DNA of 64,000 nt from Parazoarcus communis (lineage in GTDB: Bacteria > Pseudomonadota > Gammaproteobacteria > Burkholderiales > Rhodocyclaceae): contig NZ_CP022187.1 in NCBI RefSeq assembly GCF_003111645.1, forward strand, positions 1,116,001-1,180,000, given 5' to 3'. Numbering within the stretch: the stretch's first letter is position 1; every line of letters starts with the position of its first letter. This document shows positions 31,405-41,767 of the stretch, piece after piece. Under the pieces are notes generated by a model. That model worked only from the letters and a program-made list of their open reading frames with translations. It was not told the DNA's origin and did no database searches. A program made the translations under genes and the position numbers.

Positions 31405-31829
31405 CCGGACCTGCTGCCCGGCGAAGCCGCTAAGCTGATCTACCCCTATCGGGTGATGCCGGCCGACGGCAGCCGTCCCGTCGGCGCCGCACTCAATGGC
31501 GCGTTTGCCAAGGTTCTGCTGCGCGAAATCGGCAGCACCGCGGCGCGCACGCACAAGGTGTTCAGCGATTCCACGACCAAGCTTTATGCGAATGTGCTGT
31601 CGTCGGTACTGCACGATTGCGTGGCCAAGTCTGCGCTCGCGATGGACATCATGGATCGCAAGCTCTCCGAGCGCGCCAACGACTGCCGCTGGTGGGCACT
31701 GACGAGCGCATTCTCATCATGCTGTCCGCCGAAGCAATCCTGAGTCGCCTGATCGGCGTGGTGGCGGGCGAGCTCGGGGACGAAGCGGAAATGCAGCCGC
31801 GGTTCGAAGTGCGTTACGGCGTCGAGTGA
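31405..31829 (+). pseudogene. Decayed C-terminal remnant of a sensory protein
   Basis: The stretch encodes a protein-like sequence without a proper start. In one frame it reads PDLLPGEAAKLIYPYRVM ... LYANVLSSVLHDCVAKSALA followed by ERANDCRWWALTS, and that frame closes at 31743. The text around ANDCRWWALT is reminiscent of sensor modules in betaproteobacterial chemotaxis or kinase proteins. Another frame (about 31700-31829) then continues with ILSRLIGVVAGELGDEAEMQ to a stop. I read this as the tail of a former gene that has lost its 5' part and suffered a frame change. A short real gene starting with GTG at 31453 (96 residues) cannot be ruled out. Confidence 0.4.
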
Positions 31830-31841
31830 TGGCTGACGCCG

Positions 31842-34223
31842 TCAGCTTGACTGCTTGATCGCGAGCACCGCCTGGTTGCGCAGGGTTTTCAGCAGCGACA
31901 GCTCGCGCTCCGAGATCACGATTTCACCGGCGTGATCCTTGTCGGCGTAGATCAGGGCCACCGGTTTCTGCTTGATCGTGAGCGGCAGCAGCACAAAGGT
32001 GGACGCCTGCACCGAGTCCCGGAACCAGCCCGGGATGCGATCGGCAATCCCCGGATCGTTCACATCCGAAATCAGGATGTCGGCGCCCTTTGAGGTGGCG
32101 ACGTGAAAGATGTCGGGCGTGAAGCTGAGCGGGAAGCAGAACTTCCTCGCCAGCTCGGACACCTCCGGCCCCAGTCCGAACCGCCCCTGCATGGTGTTGC
32201 TGCGAGCGTCCCGGATGCACAGCAATACGCGCCTGAAGCCGATCGCGCGATACATCGTCTCGAGGATGATGCGCAGCACATCGTTAAGTTTGAAGTCTTC
32301 GACCAGGGTGTTGCTGATGTCCTGAATTCCGGCCGACAGTACGGTCTCGGTATCCACCCGCAGCCCGTCCGCGTCGAACACGCCTGAGGGTATGGTGCCA
32401 CCTGAGCCACCCTTGCTGACGGCGGCAGCCTCGCTCGCTGCGCCCTCGTCCTCATCTTCGCCATGGGCCGTCCCCTTGCTGCGGCTGAACTTCTTCAGCT
32501 GCTGGCCGAACTGGGTCTGGTGCAGGTTGATACGGATGATGCGGGAAAAATCGGTCAGCTGCTCGATCGAGGCATTGACGGTCTCCCGCAAATCGAACTC
32601 GGCCGCCGGCAAGGCATCGCCAAAGCGTGCGGCAGTGCACTGGAGCTCGCGTTCGCGCTGCTCCGGATCGACCAGCGCGAGCGCAGAGCAGATCTCGTTC
32701 GAGAATCCCGCCAGCACGCGCAATCGCTCCTCGTTCGTCGCCGGCTTGCGCACAGCGCCCGTCGGCAGACGATGCATGCTGTCAACGATCAACGCAGGAA
32801 AACCCCAGCTGCGGGCGATCCCGACACCAAGCTCATCGAAGCTGATGCCCAGCACACGATGCACGGCCGCATCCTCGCCACACTCCTTCTGTGTAACCAG
32901 ACGCCGGATCTCCTCGCTCTCGTCCGGAAAGTAGAACTGCGACAGCAGACGGCCCAGACCGTGGAACATCGAGCAGATATACGCCTGCTCCAGATCGCGC
33001 GAACGCAGTCTGACCGCCAGCTCGCGCGCAAGCAGCGCCGCAAGATTGGCGCGCAGGAACGCTTCCTTGAGCTGGCTGGCGTTGTGCTTGTTCTGCAGGT
33101 GTTCGAACAGGAGCACGGTGATCGCGATGTTGCGTACCGCATCGAAACCGAGCACCAGAACCGCCCGCGAGATCGTGCTGATATTGCCTGCCCCGGCCTG
33201 ATGGTAATAGACCGAATTGACCAGGCGCAGCAGCTTGTTGGTCAGCGAGAAGTCGCGCAGGATCAGGGAAGACAGCTTGTTGATGCTTTCGGATTCGCTG
33301 CCGGCAATGCGATTGATCGCCCCGACCGACTCGGACAGTGCCGGGAAATCGCTCTTGTGTCGCATGCGCCGCAACAAGAACTCCACCGTGCTCTGGCTTC
33401 CGCCCGAGGGCGGCGCTTCTTCCAGAGGCGCGAGCCAGCCCTGCAGCGCCTGCTCGAACTCGGTCGCGGTCTGGTAGCGCGTCGCCGGATCGCGTGAAAC
33501 CGCGCGCAATGCAATCCCGACCAGGCGCTCGTCCAGCCCGCAGTCGTCGGGCAGAACGACCGACTCCGTGGCCACCTTGCGCATCACCGCATCAATGTCG
33601 TCGCCAACGAACAGTCTGCGCCCGAGCAGCATCTCGACCAGGATCACCCCGGCGGCGAACACGTCCCCGCGCGCACTCACCTCACGCTCGAGAATGTACT
33701 CCGGCGCCATGTAGGCCGGCGTGCCGGAGAACGCGCCTGCAACGCCTTTGCCGCCCGCCAACCGACGGGCAATGCCAAAGTCCATCACCCTTGGCGTGCC
33801 ACCACCGTCCATCAGCACGTTGCCCGGCTTCAGGTCGCGGTGGATCACCCCTTCCGCATGCGCGGCAGCGATGGCCGCGAGAATCCGCACCATCAGCCCT
33901 GCGGCACGGGCGGGCTCGACCACGCCCTCTCGTTTCATGAAGCGGGCAAGGCTCTCTCCCGGCACATACTCGAACACCAGGTAAGGGTCGCCGGCAAACT
34001 CCCCGGCCTCGAAGATGGGCACGATCCCCGGGTGGCGCAGACGGCTGACGCTGCGAGCCTCGGCGAGCAGGGCTTCGCCCATGGCGGCACGCTTCTCGCT
34101 GAAATGTACCGTTTTCACCGCCACTTCGCGCTCGAGCTGGGGATCGAAGGCGAGAAATACCACGCTCTGCGCACCGCGCCCGAGTTCTCGCTGCAGTTCG
34201 AAGCGTCCGATTGCGTTTGTCAT
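31842..34223 (-). CDS. Serine/threonine kinase-HDOD-GAF fusion protein
   Basis: A 793-residue signalling protein with three modules. The Hanks-type kinase (about 8-270) has K37 in VAVK, HRDLKPGN (128-135), DFG (148-150) and APE (173-175), so it should be catalytic. An HDOD domain (about 283-490; SDFPALSESVGAINRIA, VNSVYYHQAGAGNISTISRAV) lacks enzymatic residues and is usually regulatory. A GAF-like domain (about 620-790) ends the protein. The ATG at 34223 starts MTNAIGRFELQRELGRGAQ, right at the kinase; the longer reading to 34358 would overlap comEC and has no domain. No transmembrane segment is visible. The partner and stimulus are unknown. Confidence 0.88.
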   Translation of the reverse strand: MTNAIGRFELQRELGRGAQSVVFLAFDPQLEREVAVKTVHFSEKRAAMGEALLAEARSVSRLRHPGIVPIFEAGEFAGDPYLVFEYVPGESLARFMKREGVVEPARAAGLMVRILAAIAAAHAEGVIHRDLKPGNVLMDGGGTPRVMDFGIARRLAGGKGVAGAFSGTPAYMAPEYILEREVSARGDVFAAGVILVEMLLGRRLFVGDDIDAVMRKVATESVVLPDDCGLDERLVGIALRAVSRDPATRYQTATEFEQALQGWLAPLEEAPPSGGSQSTVEFLLRRMRHKSDFPALSESVGAINRIAGSESESINKLSSLILRDFSLTNKLLRLVNSVYYHQAGAGNISTISRAVLVLGFDAVRNIAITVLLFEHLQNKHNASQLKEAFLRANLAALLARELAVRLRSRDLEQAYICSMFHGLGRLLSQFYFPDESEEIRRLVTQKECGEDAAVHRVLGISFDELGVGIARSWGFPALIVDSMHRLPTGAVRKPATNEERLRVLAGFSNEICSALALVDPEQRERELQCTAARFGDALPAAEFDLRETVNASIEQLTDFSRIIRINLHQTQFGQQLKKFSRSKGTAHGEDEDEGAASEAAAVSKGGSGGTIPSGVFDADGLRVDTETVLSAGIQDISNTLVEDFKLNDVLRIILETMYRAIGFRRVLLCIRDARSNTMQGRFGLGPEVSELARKFCFPLSFTPDIFHVATSKGADILISDVNDPGIADRIPGWFRDSVQASTFVLLPLTIKQKPVALIYADKDHAGEIVISERELSLLKTLRNQAVLAIKQSS

Positions 34224-34354
34224 TGTTATTTGATTCTGGCGGGTGGTGGCAAGCAGACCGATTAGGTCAAAAGTATTACAAAAAAGCAATACGGTCGAGT
34301 AACTCGGTACGGTTCCGCATTCGATCCCCGCGCACCCCCTGCAGGCCGGGCCGA

Positions 34355-36706
34355 TCAACGCCCGTGCCAGTAACGTGGATGGCGTTCGCGACTTGCCGTT
34401 GCAGTGACGCCGTCTGCATCCACCTCCAGCGTGATGCTGCCCTGACTGTCGGTGCGGTAGCTGCGCGCCCCTGCCACCGCCCAGCGCGTCCAGACCGAAG
34501 GATGGGGATGGCCGAAGCGGTTAAGGTAGCCCACCGAGAAAACGGCCAGCTCGGGCATGACCGCATCGACGAATGCATCGATGGACGACGAGCGACTGCC
34601 ATGATGTGCGACGACGATGGCCGAGCTCGCAAGCGTGTCGCCGTGGGCCGCCACCAGCGTCTGCTCCGCCAGGTGCTCGACATCGCCGACCAGCAGCAAT
34701 GAGCCGCCTGCGCCATGGATTCGCAGCACGCAGGAATGCTCGTTATTGCGCCGGGCCGGCAGCATCCCCGCCGCTGGCCAGAGCACATCGAAGCCCACGC
34801 CATCCCACTCCCATGTGCGACCGGCGGTACAGGCCTCACCCGGCCAGCGGGCCAGACCACGGAGGGTCGATGCCTCGTCGGCGGCCAGAATGTGCGTCAC
34901 CGCCACCGCATCCAGCACGCTCTGCGTGCCACCGACGTGATCGGCATCGTCATGCGACAGCACCAGACGGTCGAGACGGCTCACGCCAAGCGCCCCCAGA
35001 TAGGGCGCCACCACGCGCATCCCGGCATCACTCGCACCATAGGCCGGACCGGTGTCGTACACCATGTCGCGGCTCGCGGTCTGTACATGAACCGACAGCC
35101 CCTGCCCCACATCGAGCACCACTGCCCTGAACTGACCCCAGTCGGGCCGCGGCGCCTGCCATGAAAGCAAGGCCGCCATCACCGCGAGGGCAGCGCCGCG
35201 GCCGGGTGTCGCAGCAGGCAGCAGCAGAAAGAGAGCAGCCACGCATCCGGCGACGATCATCCATTCCGGTGGCTGTGCCTGCTGCCACAGTGCCACGGGC
35301 GAATCGGCCAGCCACTCGAGCACATGCAGCATCCACCCACTTACCGTGTGTGCGGGCAACAGCAGCACGGGGCTGGGACACAGGATGGCGCCCAGCGTCA
35401 GCGGCGTAATCACGAAGCTGACGAGCGGAATCGCGATCGCATTGGCAACGGGCGACACCAGCGAGAACGCATTGAACAGGGCAAGCAGCGCCGGAATGGT
35501 GGCAAACGTGATCGCGAGCTGGATCCGAACCGCCATGCGCCAGCCGGAGTCCGGGCGCACACGTCCGCCAGCCAGCAGCAGGATGACGGCAACGGCGCCG
35601 AACGAAAGCCAGAACCCGGGGGACAGCACCGCCCATGGATCGATCAGCACGACGCACAGCAGCGCAAGCGCCAGCACCCGGCCAGGCGCAGACTCGCGCC
35701 CGAGGAGCAACGCGACCACTGCCACGATCAGCATGATGAGCGCACGCTGCACCGGAATCCCAAGGCCGGCCAGCAGCGCGTAGCCAAGAGCGGCAATCAG
35801 GGCCGCAGTCGCCGCGGCCTTGCGCACCGGAACCCGCAGCGCCAGCCACGGCACCCGCCGCCACACCTGCGCGCACAGTCCGCCGATCATCAGACCGACC
35901 AGGGAGATGTGCATGCCGGAGATCGCCACAAGGTGCGACACGCCGGTGCGGCGGAACACCTCCCAGTGCGCAGGGCTGATCGCCCCCTGGTCGCCGACCG
36001 CAAGCGCAATCAGTATGCCGGCATGAGGGGCATCGGGCAGCGCAGCGCCGATGGCATCGCGAATGTGGGCGCGCAGGCGGTGCACGCCATGCATGAAGCC
36101 GCCGGCATCCGCATCCAGCCTGAGCGCCTCGTTCGGGTTCCGCACATAGCCGGTGGCACGAAGGTTTCGTTCCAGCAGCCATGCTTCGTAGTCAAAACCG
36201 CCCGGCACTGCGTTGCCATGAGGGCGTTTCAGACGCACCACGAAGTGCCAGCGCTCACCAGGCGAGACATGGGGCAAGGGCGCATCCTCGTCGCGCGGCC
36301 GATACCAGGACAACAGCACCCGACCCGGCACGCCGGCATCGGCCTCCTCGACCTCGAACACGAAACGCACGTCTTCGCCCACCGCCTGCGGCAGCTCCGC
36401 GACGACACCGGTCATCGCCAGATCCCTGCCCTCCAGGTTGTGCAGCAAGGAATCGGCGAGGCGGACATTCGCCCGCGCCGCGGCATACAGGTAGCCGGAA
36501 CCGGACACCGCAAGCGTCGCGATGGCGATCAGCCCCCAGCGAACAAGTCCTGTGCACCGGACCACAGGCCGCTGAAAAGCAGCAAGCATGAGCACCACCA
36601 GGCATGCCACGCAGGTAATGGTGAAGGGCACGTCGAGGCGCGGGAGGGCGGCTTGCTGCTGCAGCCACCAGATGCCGAGAAGGAAGGCGACACTTGCCAT
36701 ACGCAT
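34355..36706 (-). CDS. comEC: DNA internalisation competence protein ComEC/Rec2
   Basis: Inner-membrane channel for single-stranded DNA uptake in natural transformation. It is 783 residues long. Several N-terminal membrane segments come first, then a DUF4131 region, the competence domain (HLVAISGMHISLVGLMIG, GIPVQRALIMLIVAVVALLLGR) and a C-terminal metallo-beta-lactamase domain with LVLSHDDADHVGG and VAHHGSRSSS. The start is uncertain by a few codons: GTG 36712, ATG 36706 and ATG 36700 are all in frame, and none has a good ribosome site. It lies 131 bases upstream of the kinase gene on the same strand and is divergent from the DUF2062 gene. Confidence 0.94.
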   Translation of the reverse strand: MRMASVAFLLGIWWLQQQAALPRLDVPFTITCVACLVVLMLAAFQRPVVRCTGLVRWGLIAIATLAVSGSGYLYAAARANVRLADSLLHNLEGRDLAMTGVVAELPQAVGEDVRFVFEVEEADAGVPGRVLLSWYRPRDEDAPLPHVSPGERWHFVVRLKRPHGNAVPGGFDYEAWLLERNLRATGYVRNPNEALRLDADAGGFMHGVHRLRAHIRDAIGAALPDAPHAGILIALAVGDQGAISPAHWEVFRRTGVSHLVAISGMHISLVGLMIGGLCAQVWRRVPWLALRVPVRKAAATAALIAALGYALLAGLGIPVQRALIMLIVAVVALLLGRESAPGRVLALALLCVVLIDPWAVLSPGFWLSFGAVAVILLLAGGRVRPDSGWRMAVRIQLAITFATIPALLALFNAFSLVSPVANAIAIPLVSFVITPLTLGAILCPSPVLLLPAHTVSGWMLHVLEWLADSPVALWQQAQPPEWMIVAGCVAALFLLLPAATPGRGAALAVMAALLSWQAPRPDWGQFRAVVLDVGQGLSVHVQTASRDMVYDTGPAYGASDAGMRVVAPYLGALGVSRLDRLVLSHDDADHVGGTQSVLDAVAVTHILAADEASTLRGLARWPGEACTAGRTWEWDGVGFDVLWPAAGMLPARRNNEHSCVLRIHGAGGSLLLVGDVEHLAEQTLVAAHGDTLASSAIVVAHHGSRSSSIDAFVDAVMPELAVFSVGYLNRFGHPHPSVWTRWAVAGARSYRTDSQGSITLEVDADGVTATASRERHPRYWHGR

Positions 36707-36785
36707 AAACACGGATCATGCCCGCAGCCGCCGTCTGCCGGCAAGATCAGGCGCGGTGGCCGCTGCGCTAGAATGGGCGGACACC

Positions 36786-37349
36786 ATGCGAAAATCACTG
36801 AAACGATTCCTGCCCAAGCACGAGGCCGTGCGCGAAAACCGCTGGCTGCGGCCATTTTCCGGCACGCTGCTGCACCCCAGACTGTGGTACCTGAACCGTC
36901 ACTCGGCAGCGGGCGCGGTGGCTGTGGGGCTGTTCTGCGGACTGATTCCCGGCCCGCTGCAAATGCTCGGCGCGGCGATCTGCTGCGTGGTGCTGCGGGT
37001 GAACCTGCCGCTGGCGCTGATCATCACCCTGTACTCCAACCCGCTGACCATCGTGCCGCTCTATGTAGCTGCCTTCGCGATTGGTGATGTCGCGCTCGGC
37101 AGCACTGGCTCGGTGGCATTCAGCGCACCGCCGGAACTCGTCGGCATGGATATCACCGGCTGGATCGGCGCAATGATCCAGTGGATGGCGGGTCTCGGTA
37201 AGCCGCTTGCGCTCGGGCTGGCGCTGCTCGCTGCGAGCCTGTCGTGTGCCGGCTACTTCATCGTGCGCGGCACGTGGCGGATCTGGCTGATCCGCCAGTG
37301 GCGGGCCCGGCAGCTGAACCGTGCCCCCAGGCAGCGCGACACGGGCTGA
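36786..37349 (+). CDS. DUF2062 membrane protein
   Basis: A 187-residue integral membrane protein. The DUF2062 signature is visible (SAAGAVAVGLFCGLIPGPLQMLGAAICC, ITLYSNPLTIVPLYVAAFAIGD), with three to four hydrophobic segments and a basic C-terminus. The start MRKSLKRFLPKHEAVRENRWL is typical. Its neighbours comEC and lolCD recur with it in many betaproteobacteria. The function is unknown. Confidence 0.9.
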   Translation: MRKSLKRFLPKHEAVRENRWLRPFSGTLLHPRLWYLNRHSAAGAVAVGLFCGLIPGPLQMLGAAICCVVLRVNLPLALIITLYSNPLTIVPLYVAAFAIGDVALGSTGSVAFSAPPELVGMDITGWIGAMIQWMAGLGKPLALGLALLAASLSCAGYFIVRGTWRIWLIRQWRARQLNRAPRQRDTG

Positions 37350-37368
37350 GCCTGCGCAAACCCCACGC

Positions 37369-38091
37369 TCAGACCAGCAGTCCGTCCTCAAGCCGCAGGC
37401 TGCGCTGGGTGCGGCGCGCCATTGCATCGTCGTGGGTGACGATGACAAAGCTGGTCGACAGGCGCTCGTTGAGCGACAGCATGAGGTCGAACACGCTCTC
37501 TGCGGTGCGGCGGTCGAGGTTGCCCGTGGGTTCGTCCGCCAGTACGCAGGCGGGCTCGGTGACCAGCGCACGTGCAATCGCCGCACGCTGACGCTCGCCA
37601 CCCGACAACTCACCGGGCGCATGATCGAGGCGATGCGACAGGCCGACCTCGCGCAGCATCGCAGCCGCGCGTTCGTTGGCTTCTGCCGGGTTCATGCGGC
37701 GGATGTATAGCGGCATCGCCACATTTTCGAGCGCCGAGAACTCCGGCAGCAGGTGGTGAAACTGATAGACGAAGCCAAGCGCACCATTGCGCAGCTGCCC
37801 ACGGGCCGCGTCGGACATCTTCGAGAAATCCTTGCCCATCAGTCGCACCGTGCCCGCACTCGGCACATCCAGCCCGCCGAGCAGGTGCAGCAGCGTGCTC
37901 TTGCCCGAGCCCGATGCGCCAACGATGGCCAGGCGCTCGCCGCGCGCCACCGACAGCGTCACGCCGCCCAGGACTTTCACCGCATCCGCACCCTCGCGGA
38001 ACTGCTTCTCCAGACCGTCACAGGCGAGCACGGGCTCATGCGCCGACAGGCTTGCCGATCCGGCTGCCGCCCGATTCGTGGTTTCACTCAT
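37369..38091 (-). CDS. lolD: Lipoprotein-releasing ABC transporter ATP-binding subunit
   Basis: ATPase of the LolCDE complex that extracts outer-membrane lipoproteins from the inner membrane and hands them to LolA. It is 240 residues long. Walker A is GASGSGKST, the LolD-specific Q-loop region is [23 protein letters not shown], the signature is [15 protein letters not shown] and Walker B is [11 protein letters not shown]. It overlaps the 3' end of lolC by eight bases, indicating translational coupling. Confidence 0.95.
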   Translation of the reverse strand: MSETTNRAAAGSASLSAHEPVLACDGLEKQFREGADAVKVLGGVTLSVARGERLAIVGASGSGKSTLLHLLGGLDVPSAGTVRLMGKDFSKMSDAARGQLRNGALGFVYQFHHLLPEFSALENVAMPLYIRRMNPAEANERAAAMLREVGLSHRLDHAPGELSGGERQRAAIARALVTEPACVLADEPTGNLDRRTAESVFDLMLSLNERLSTSFVIVTHDDAMARRTQRSLRLEDGLLV

Positions 38092-39340
38092 AGCGCAGCG
38101 CCTCCGCCGGATTCACCTTCGATGCGCGCCAGCTCGGATACAGCGCCGCCAGCAGCGTCAGCGTGAACGACACGGTCAGAATGCTCACCACGTCGCTCAT
38201 CAGCACCTTCGAAGGCAATTCGTTGATGTAGTAGATTTCCTTGTTCCACAAGGTCGCGCCGGTAATCGTTTCCAGCGCGGGAATGACCACATCCAGGTTG
38301 TGCGCGATCGCCAGCCCGCCGAGCAGACCCGCCACCAGCCCGACCAGGCCGATGATCGAGCCCTGCAGCACGAAGATGGTCATGATCGATCCGGGACTCG
38401 CGCCCAGCGTGCGCAGGATCGCGATGTCGGCGTATTTCTCCTGCACCGCCATCACCAGCGTGGACACGATGTTGAAGGCCGCCACACCGACAATCAGGAA
38501 CAGGATCAGCGTCATCATGGTTTTCTCCAGCGCCACGGCGCGGAAGAAGTTGGCATGGCTGCGGGTCCAGTCGTTGATCATCAGGCCGGGCTCTTCGATG
38601 TACGTCACCAACTCACGCGCGACGCGAGGTGCAGCGAACAGATCGTCGAGCTTGAGCCGGACCCCGCTCACCGCATCGCCCATCCGGTAGAGGGCCTGGG
38701 CGTCGGCAAGATGGATAAGCGCCAGCCCTGAGTCATATTCGTACATGCCGGCTTCGAAGATGCCGACCACCTCGAACTGCTTCACCCGCGGCAGCACCGC
38801 CGCCGGCGTCACCAGCCCCTGCGGTGCGATCAGCGTCACCTTGTCGCCGAGGCCGACGCGCAATGCCAGGGCCAGATCGCGGCCAAGGATCATGCCGAAG
38901 CGCCCCGGTTGCAGCGCCTCAAAGCTGCCCGCCTTCATGTGCTGACCGAAGTCCGCCACCGTGTCTTCAAGCGCGGGAATCACGCCACGCACCATCGTGC
39001 CGCGCACCGCCTCGTCAAAGGACAGCATGCCCTGCTCCTGCACATAGGGCGCAGTCGCCATCACCGACTTGTGACGGCGGGCCTGTTCGCCAACCTGCTG
39101 CCAAGAGCGCAGTTCTCCGTCCAGGCTCTGCACCTGCACGTGCGACGCCACACCGAGGATGCGGGTGCGCAACTCCTCCTGAAAGCCGTTCATCACCGAC
39201 AGCACCACGATCAGTGCCGCCACGCCAAGGGCAATGCCCAGCATCGATACCAGCGAGATGAAGGAGATAAAACGGTTCCGCCCCTGCGCCCGCTTGCGTG
39301 AGCGGGTATAGCGCAGGCCAACCAGGAATTCATAGCGCAT
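38084..39340 (-). CDS. lolC: Lipoprotein-releasing system permease, LolC/LolE family
   Basis: A 418-residue permease subunit starting [21 protein letters not shown]. The first membrane helix ([22 protein letters not shown]) is followed by a large periplasmic MacB-like domain and three C-terminal membrane helices of the FtsX domain ([39 protein letters not shown]). Only one LolC/E-type gene is next to lolD, so the complex may be a homodimer (LolF-like, as in many non-enteric bacteria) or have a second permease elsewhere. Confidence 0.93.
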   Translation of the reverse strand: MRYEFLVGLRYTRSRKRAQGRNRFISFISLVSMLGIALGVAALIVVLSVMNGFQEELRTRILGVASHVQVQSLDGELRSWQQVGEQARRHKSVMATAPYVQEQGMLSFDEAVRGTMVRGVIPALEDTVADFGQHMKAGSFEALQPGRFGMILGRDLALALRVGLGDKVTLIAPQGLVTPAAVLPRVKQFEVVGIFEAGMYEYDSGLALIHLADAQALYRMGDAVSGVRLKLDDLFAAPRVARELVTYIEEPGLMINDWTRSHANFFRAVALEKTMMTLILFLIVGVAAFNIVSTLVMAVQEKYADIAILRTLGASPGSIMTIFVLQGSIIGLVGLVAGLLGGLAIAHNLDVVIPALETITGATLWNKEIYYINELPSKVLMSDVVSILTVSFTLTLLAALYPSWRASKVNPAEALRYE

Positions 39341-39393
39341 CGGAAATGGGTTCGAGAGTGTGAATTGTTGTTGTGCTCAGAAAGCGGGACGGC

Positions 39394-41598
39394 TCACCTG
39401 TCCCGCATCGCGCGCTTGCCGCCTGCAACCGGTTTGCGTGAGGGCTGACGTTTTCCGCCGGCCGTGCGCTCGGGCTGACGCCCGGCACCCGGACCAGGTT
39501 TGCGCGCAGGACTGCCAACCGGCGCCGCCGAACGACCTGCCGGCGCAGGGCCCGCGGGCTGATGGCGCGGCACCAGGCACCTGGGCCCGGAACCGATCAG
39601 GTCGGCGCGACCCATGCGCATCAGGCCTTCGCGCAGGATCGGCCAGTTCTCCGGGTCGTGCCAGCGCAGGAAGGCCTTGTGCAGCTTGCGGATACGGCCC
39701 GTACGCACGGTTTCCACCACTTCGGAATCGGCCGAGACTTTCTTCAGCGGGTTCTTGCGCGAGTGGTACATCGCGGTGGCGATCGCCATCGGCGTGGGCA
39801 GGAAGGTCTGCACCTGATCGAGGCGGAAATCGCGCTCCTTGAGCCACAGCGCAAGGTTCAGCATGTCCTCGTCGGTCGTGCCCGGGTGAGCGGCGATAAA
39901 GTACGGCACCAGGTGCTGCTTCTTGCCGGCTTCCTTCGAATACTTCTCGAACAGCTCACGGAAGGCCTCGTAGGCGCCCATGCCCGGCTTCATCATCTTC
40001 GACAGCGGGCCATCCTCACTGTGTTCGGGCGCGATCTTGAGCAGGCCGCTGACATGGTGCGTCACCAGTTCCTTCACATACTCGGGCGAACGCACCGCCA
40101 GGTCATAACGCAAACCGGAGCCGATGGTGATCCGCTTCACGCCGGGAATCGCGCGCGCCTTGCGGTAGAGCTGGATCAGCGGCCCGTGGTCGGTGCCAAG
40201 GTTCTCGCAGATGCCCGGATACACGCAGGACAGGCGACGGCACGAGCGTTCTATCTCCGGATCCTTGCACGCCATGCGGTACATGTTCGCGGTCGGCCCG
40301 CCGAGATCGGAGATATGTCCCTTGAAGTCGGGCGACTTGTCGCGGATCTCCTCGATCTCGCGCAGGATCGAAGCTTCGGAGCGGCTCTGGATGATGCGTC
40401 CCTCGTGCTCGGTGATCGAGCAGAAGGTACAGCCGCCAAAGCAGCCGCGCATGATGTTGATCGAAAACTTGATCATGTCCCAGGCCGGAATCCGCGCGCC
40501 GGCATAGGCCGGATGCGGCTGGCGGGCGTAAGGCAGCCCGTAGACGAAATCCATCTCCGGCGTGGTCAGCGGAATCGGCGGCTGGTTGAGCCACACATCG
40601 CGCGCGCCGGGGCCTTCGCCATGAAGCTGCACCATCGCCCGGGCGTTGCCCGGGTTGGACTCGAGGTGAAACACCCGCGAGGCGTGGGCATAAAGTACCG
40701 CGTCGTCCTTCACTTCTTCATAGGACGGCAGACGCACAACGGTGTGCTCACGCTGCGCACGACGGCTGGCCACACGCTCTTCGCGGCTCACGATACGTAC
40801 TGGTTGGGCGCCATCGGCTGCCGCCGCAGGTGCGGCCGCGGTGGGCTCCATCGAATACGGGTCGGGGTGCGAGTCGATGCGCCCGGGGCGGTCAATCGCG
40901 GTCGATGCGGTCTCTTCCCAGCCTTCGGGGCGCGAGCCCGGTTTGACCATGAAGGCAGTACCGCGCAGGTCGCGGATCGACTCGATCGGCTCACCGGCAT
41001 CCAGCCGCTGCGTCAGCGCCACCAGCGCGCGCTCGGCATTGCCGAACAGCAGGATGTCGGCCTTCGAGTCGGGCAGCACCGAGCGTCGCACCTTGTCCGA
41101 CCAGTAGTCGTAGTGCGCAATCCGCCGCAGCGATGCCTCGATGCTGCCGATCACCACGTTCACGCCCGGAAAGGCCTCACGCGCACGCTGCGCATACACG
41201 GTGACCGCACGATCGGGCCGCTTGTTGGGCTCGGCGTTCGGCGTATAGGCGTCGTCGGAGCGGATCTTGCGGTCGGACGTATAGCGGTTGACCATCGAAT
41301 CCATGTTGCCAGCGGTAATGCCGAAATACAGCCGTGGTTTGCCCAGTGCCCGGAAAGGCTCTGCCGAATGCCAGTCCGGCTGGCTGATGATGCCAACGCG
41401 AAAGCCGTGGGCCTCCAGCAACCGGCCCACCAGAGCCATGCCGAAGCTGGGGTGGTCGAGATAGGCGTCACCCGTAACGAGGATGACGTCGCACGCATCC
41501 CAGCCGAGCTGTTTCATCTCGGCGCGGGACATGGGCAGGAACGGGGCCGGCTTGCGGCGGGACGCCGAGACCGGAAGAATCGAAGGGGAAGCACTCAT
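39394..41598 (-). CDS. YgiQ-family radical SAM protein
   Basis: A 734-residue protein. An N-terminal vitamin-B12-binding-like domain ([20 protein letters not shown]) is followed by a radical SAM core with the CxxxCxxC cluster motif in [17 protein letters not shown]. The C-terminus is basic and proline/arginine-rich ([19 protein letters not shown]). The start is placed at the ATG at 41598 ([10 protein letters not shown]); an ATG twelve bases upstream is also possible. The family is highly conserved, but the substrate is unknown. Confidence 0.92.
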   Translation of the reverse strand: MSASPSILPVSASRRKPAPFLPMSRAEMKQLGWDACDVILVTGDAYLDHPSFGMALVGRLLEAHGFRVGIISQPDWHSAEPFRALGKPRLYFGITAGNMDSMVNRYTSDRKIRSDDAYTPNAEPNKRPDRAVTVYAQRAREAFPGVNVVIGSIEASLRRIAHYDYWSDKVRRSVLPDSKADILLFGNAERALVALTQRLDAGEPIESIRDLRGTAFMVKPGSRPEGWEETASTAIDRPGRIDSHPDPYSMEPTAAAPAAAADGAQPVRIVSREERVASRRAQREHTVVRLPSYEEVKDDAVLYAHASRVFHLESNPGNARAMVQLHGEGPGARDVWLNQPPIPLTTPEMDFVYGLPYARQPHPAYAGARIPAWDMIKFSINIMRGCFGGCTFCSITEHEGRIIQSRSEASILREIEEIRDKSPDFKGHISDLGGPTANMYRMACKDPEIERSCRRLSCVYPGICENLGTDHGPLIQLYRKARAIPGVKRITIGSGLRYDLAVRSPEYVKELVTHHVSGLLKIAPEHSEDGPLSKMMKPGMGAYEAFRELFEKYSKEAGKKQHLVPYFIAAHPGTTDEDMLNLALWLKERDFRLDQVQTFLPTPMAIATAMYHSRKNPLKKVSADSEVVETVRTGRIRKLHKAFLRWHDPENWPILREGLMRMGRADLIGSGPRCLVPRHQPAGPAPAGRSAAPVGSPARKPGPGAGRQPERTAGGKRQPSRKPVAGGKRAMRDR

Positions 41599-41767
41599 GA
41601 TGGGCGCCATTGTATCGGTCCTTGGCCTTTGGCCATCGTTCCTGCTTGCACCTTTTTACCAATCAAAGCCAGACCTTCATCCGGTTCGGCTCCATTCGGG
41701 ACGCCGCGCAGCCAAGCGAGCGGCCCGCACATGCTAGACTCGCCCGGCTCCATCCTGTGGCACATCC

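Noticed and set aside
35324-37087. A 587-residue open frame antisense to comEC
   Set aside because: It is Arg/His/Gln-rich without domain signatures, and comEC on the other strand is certain.
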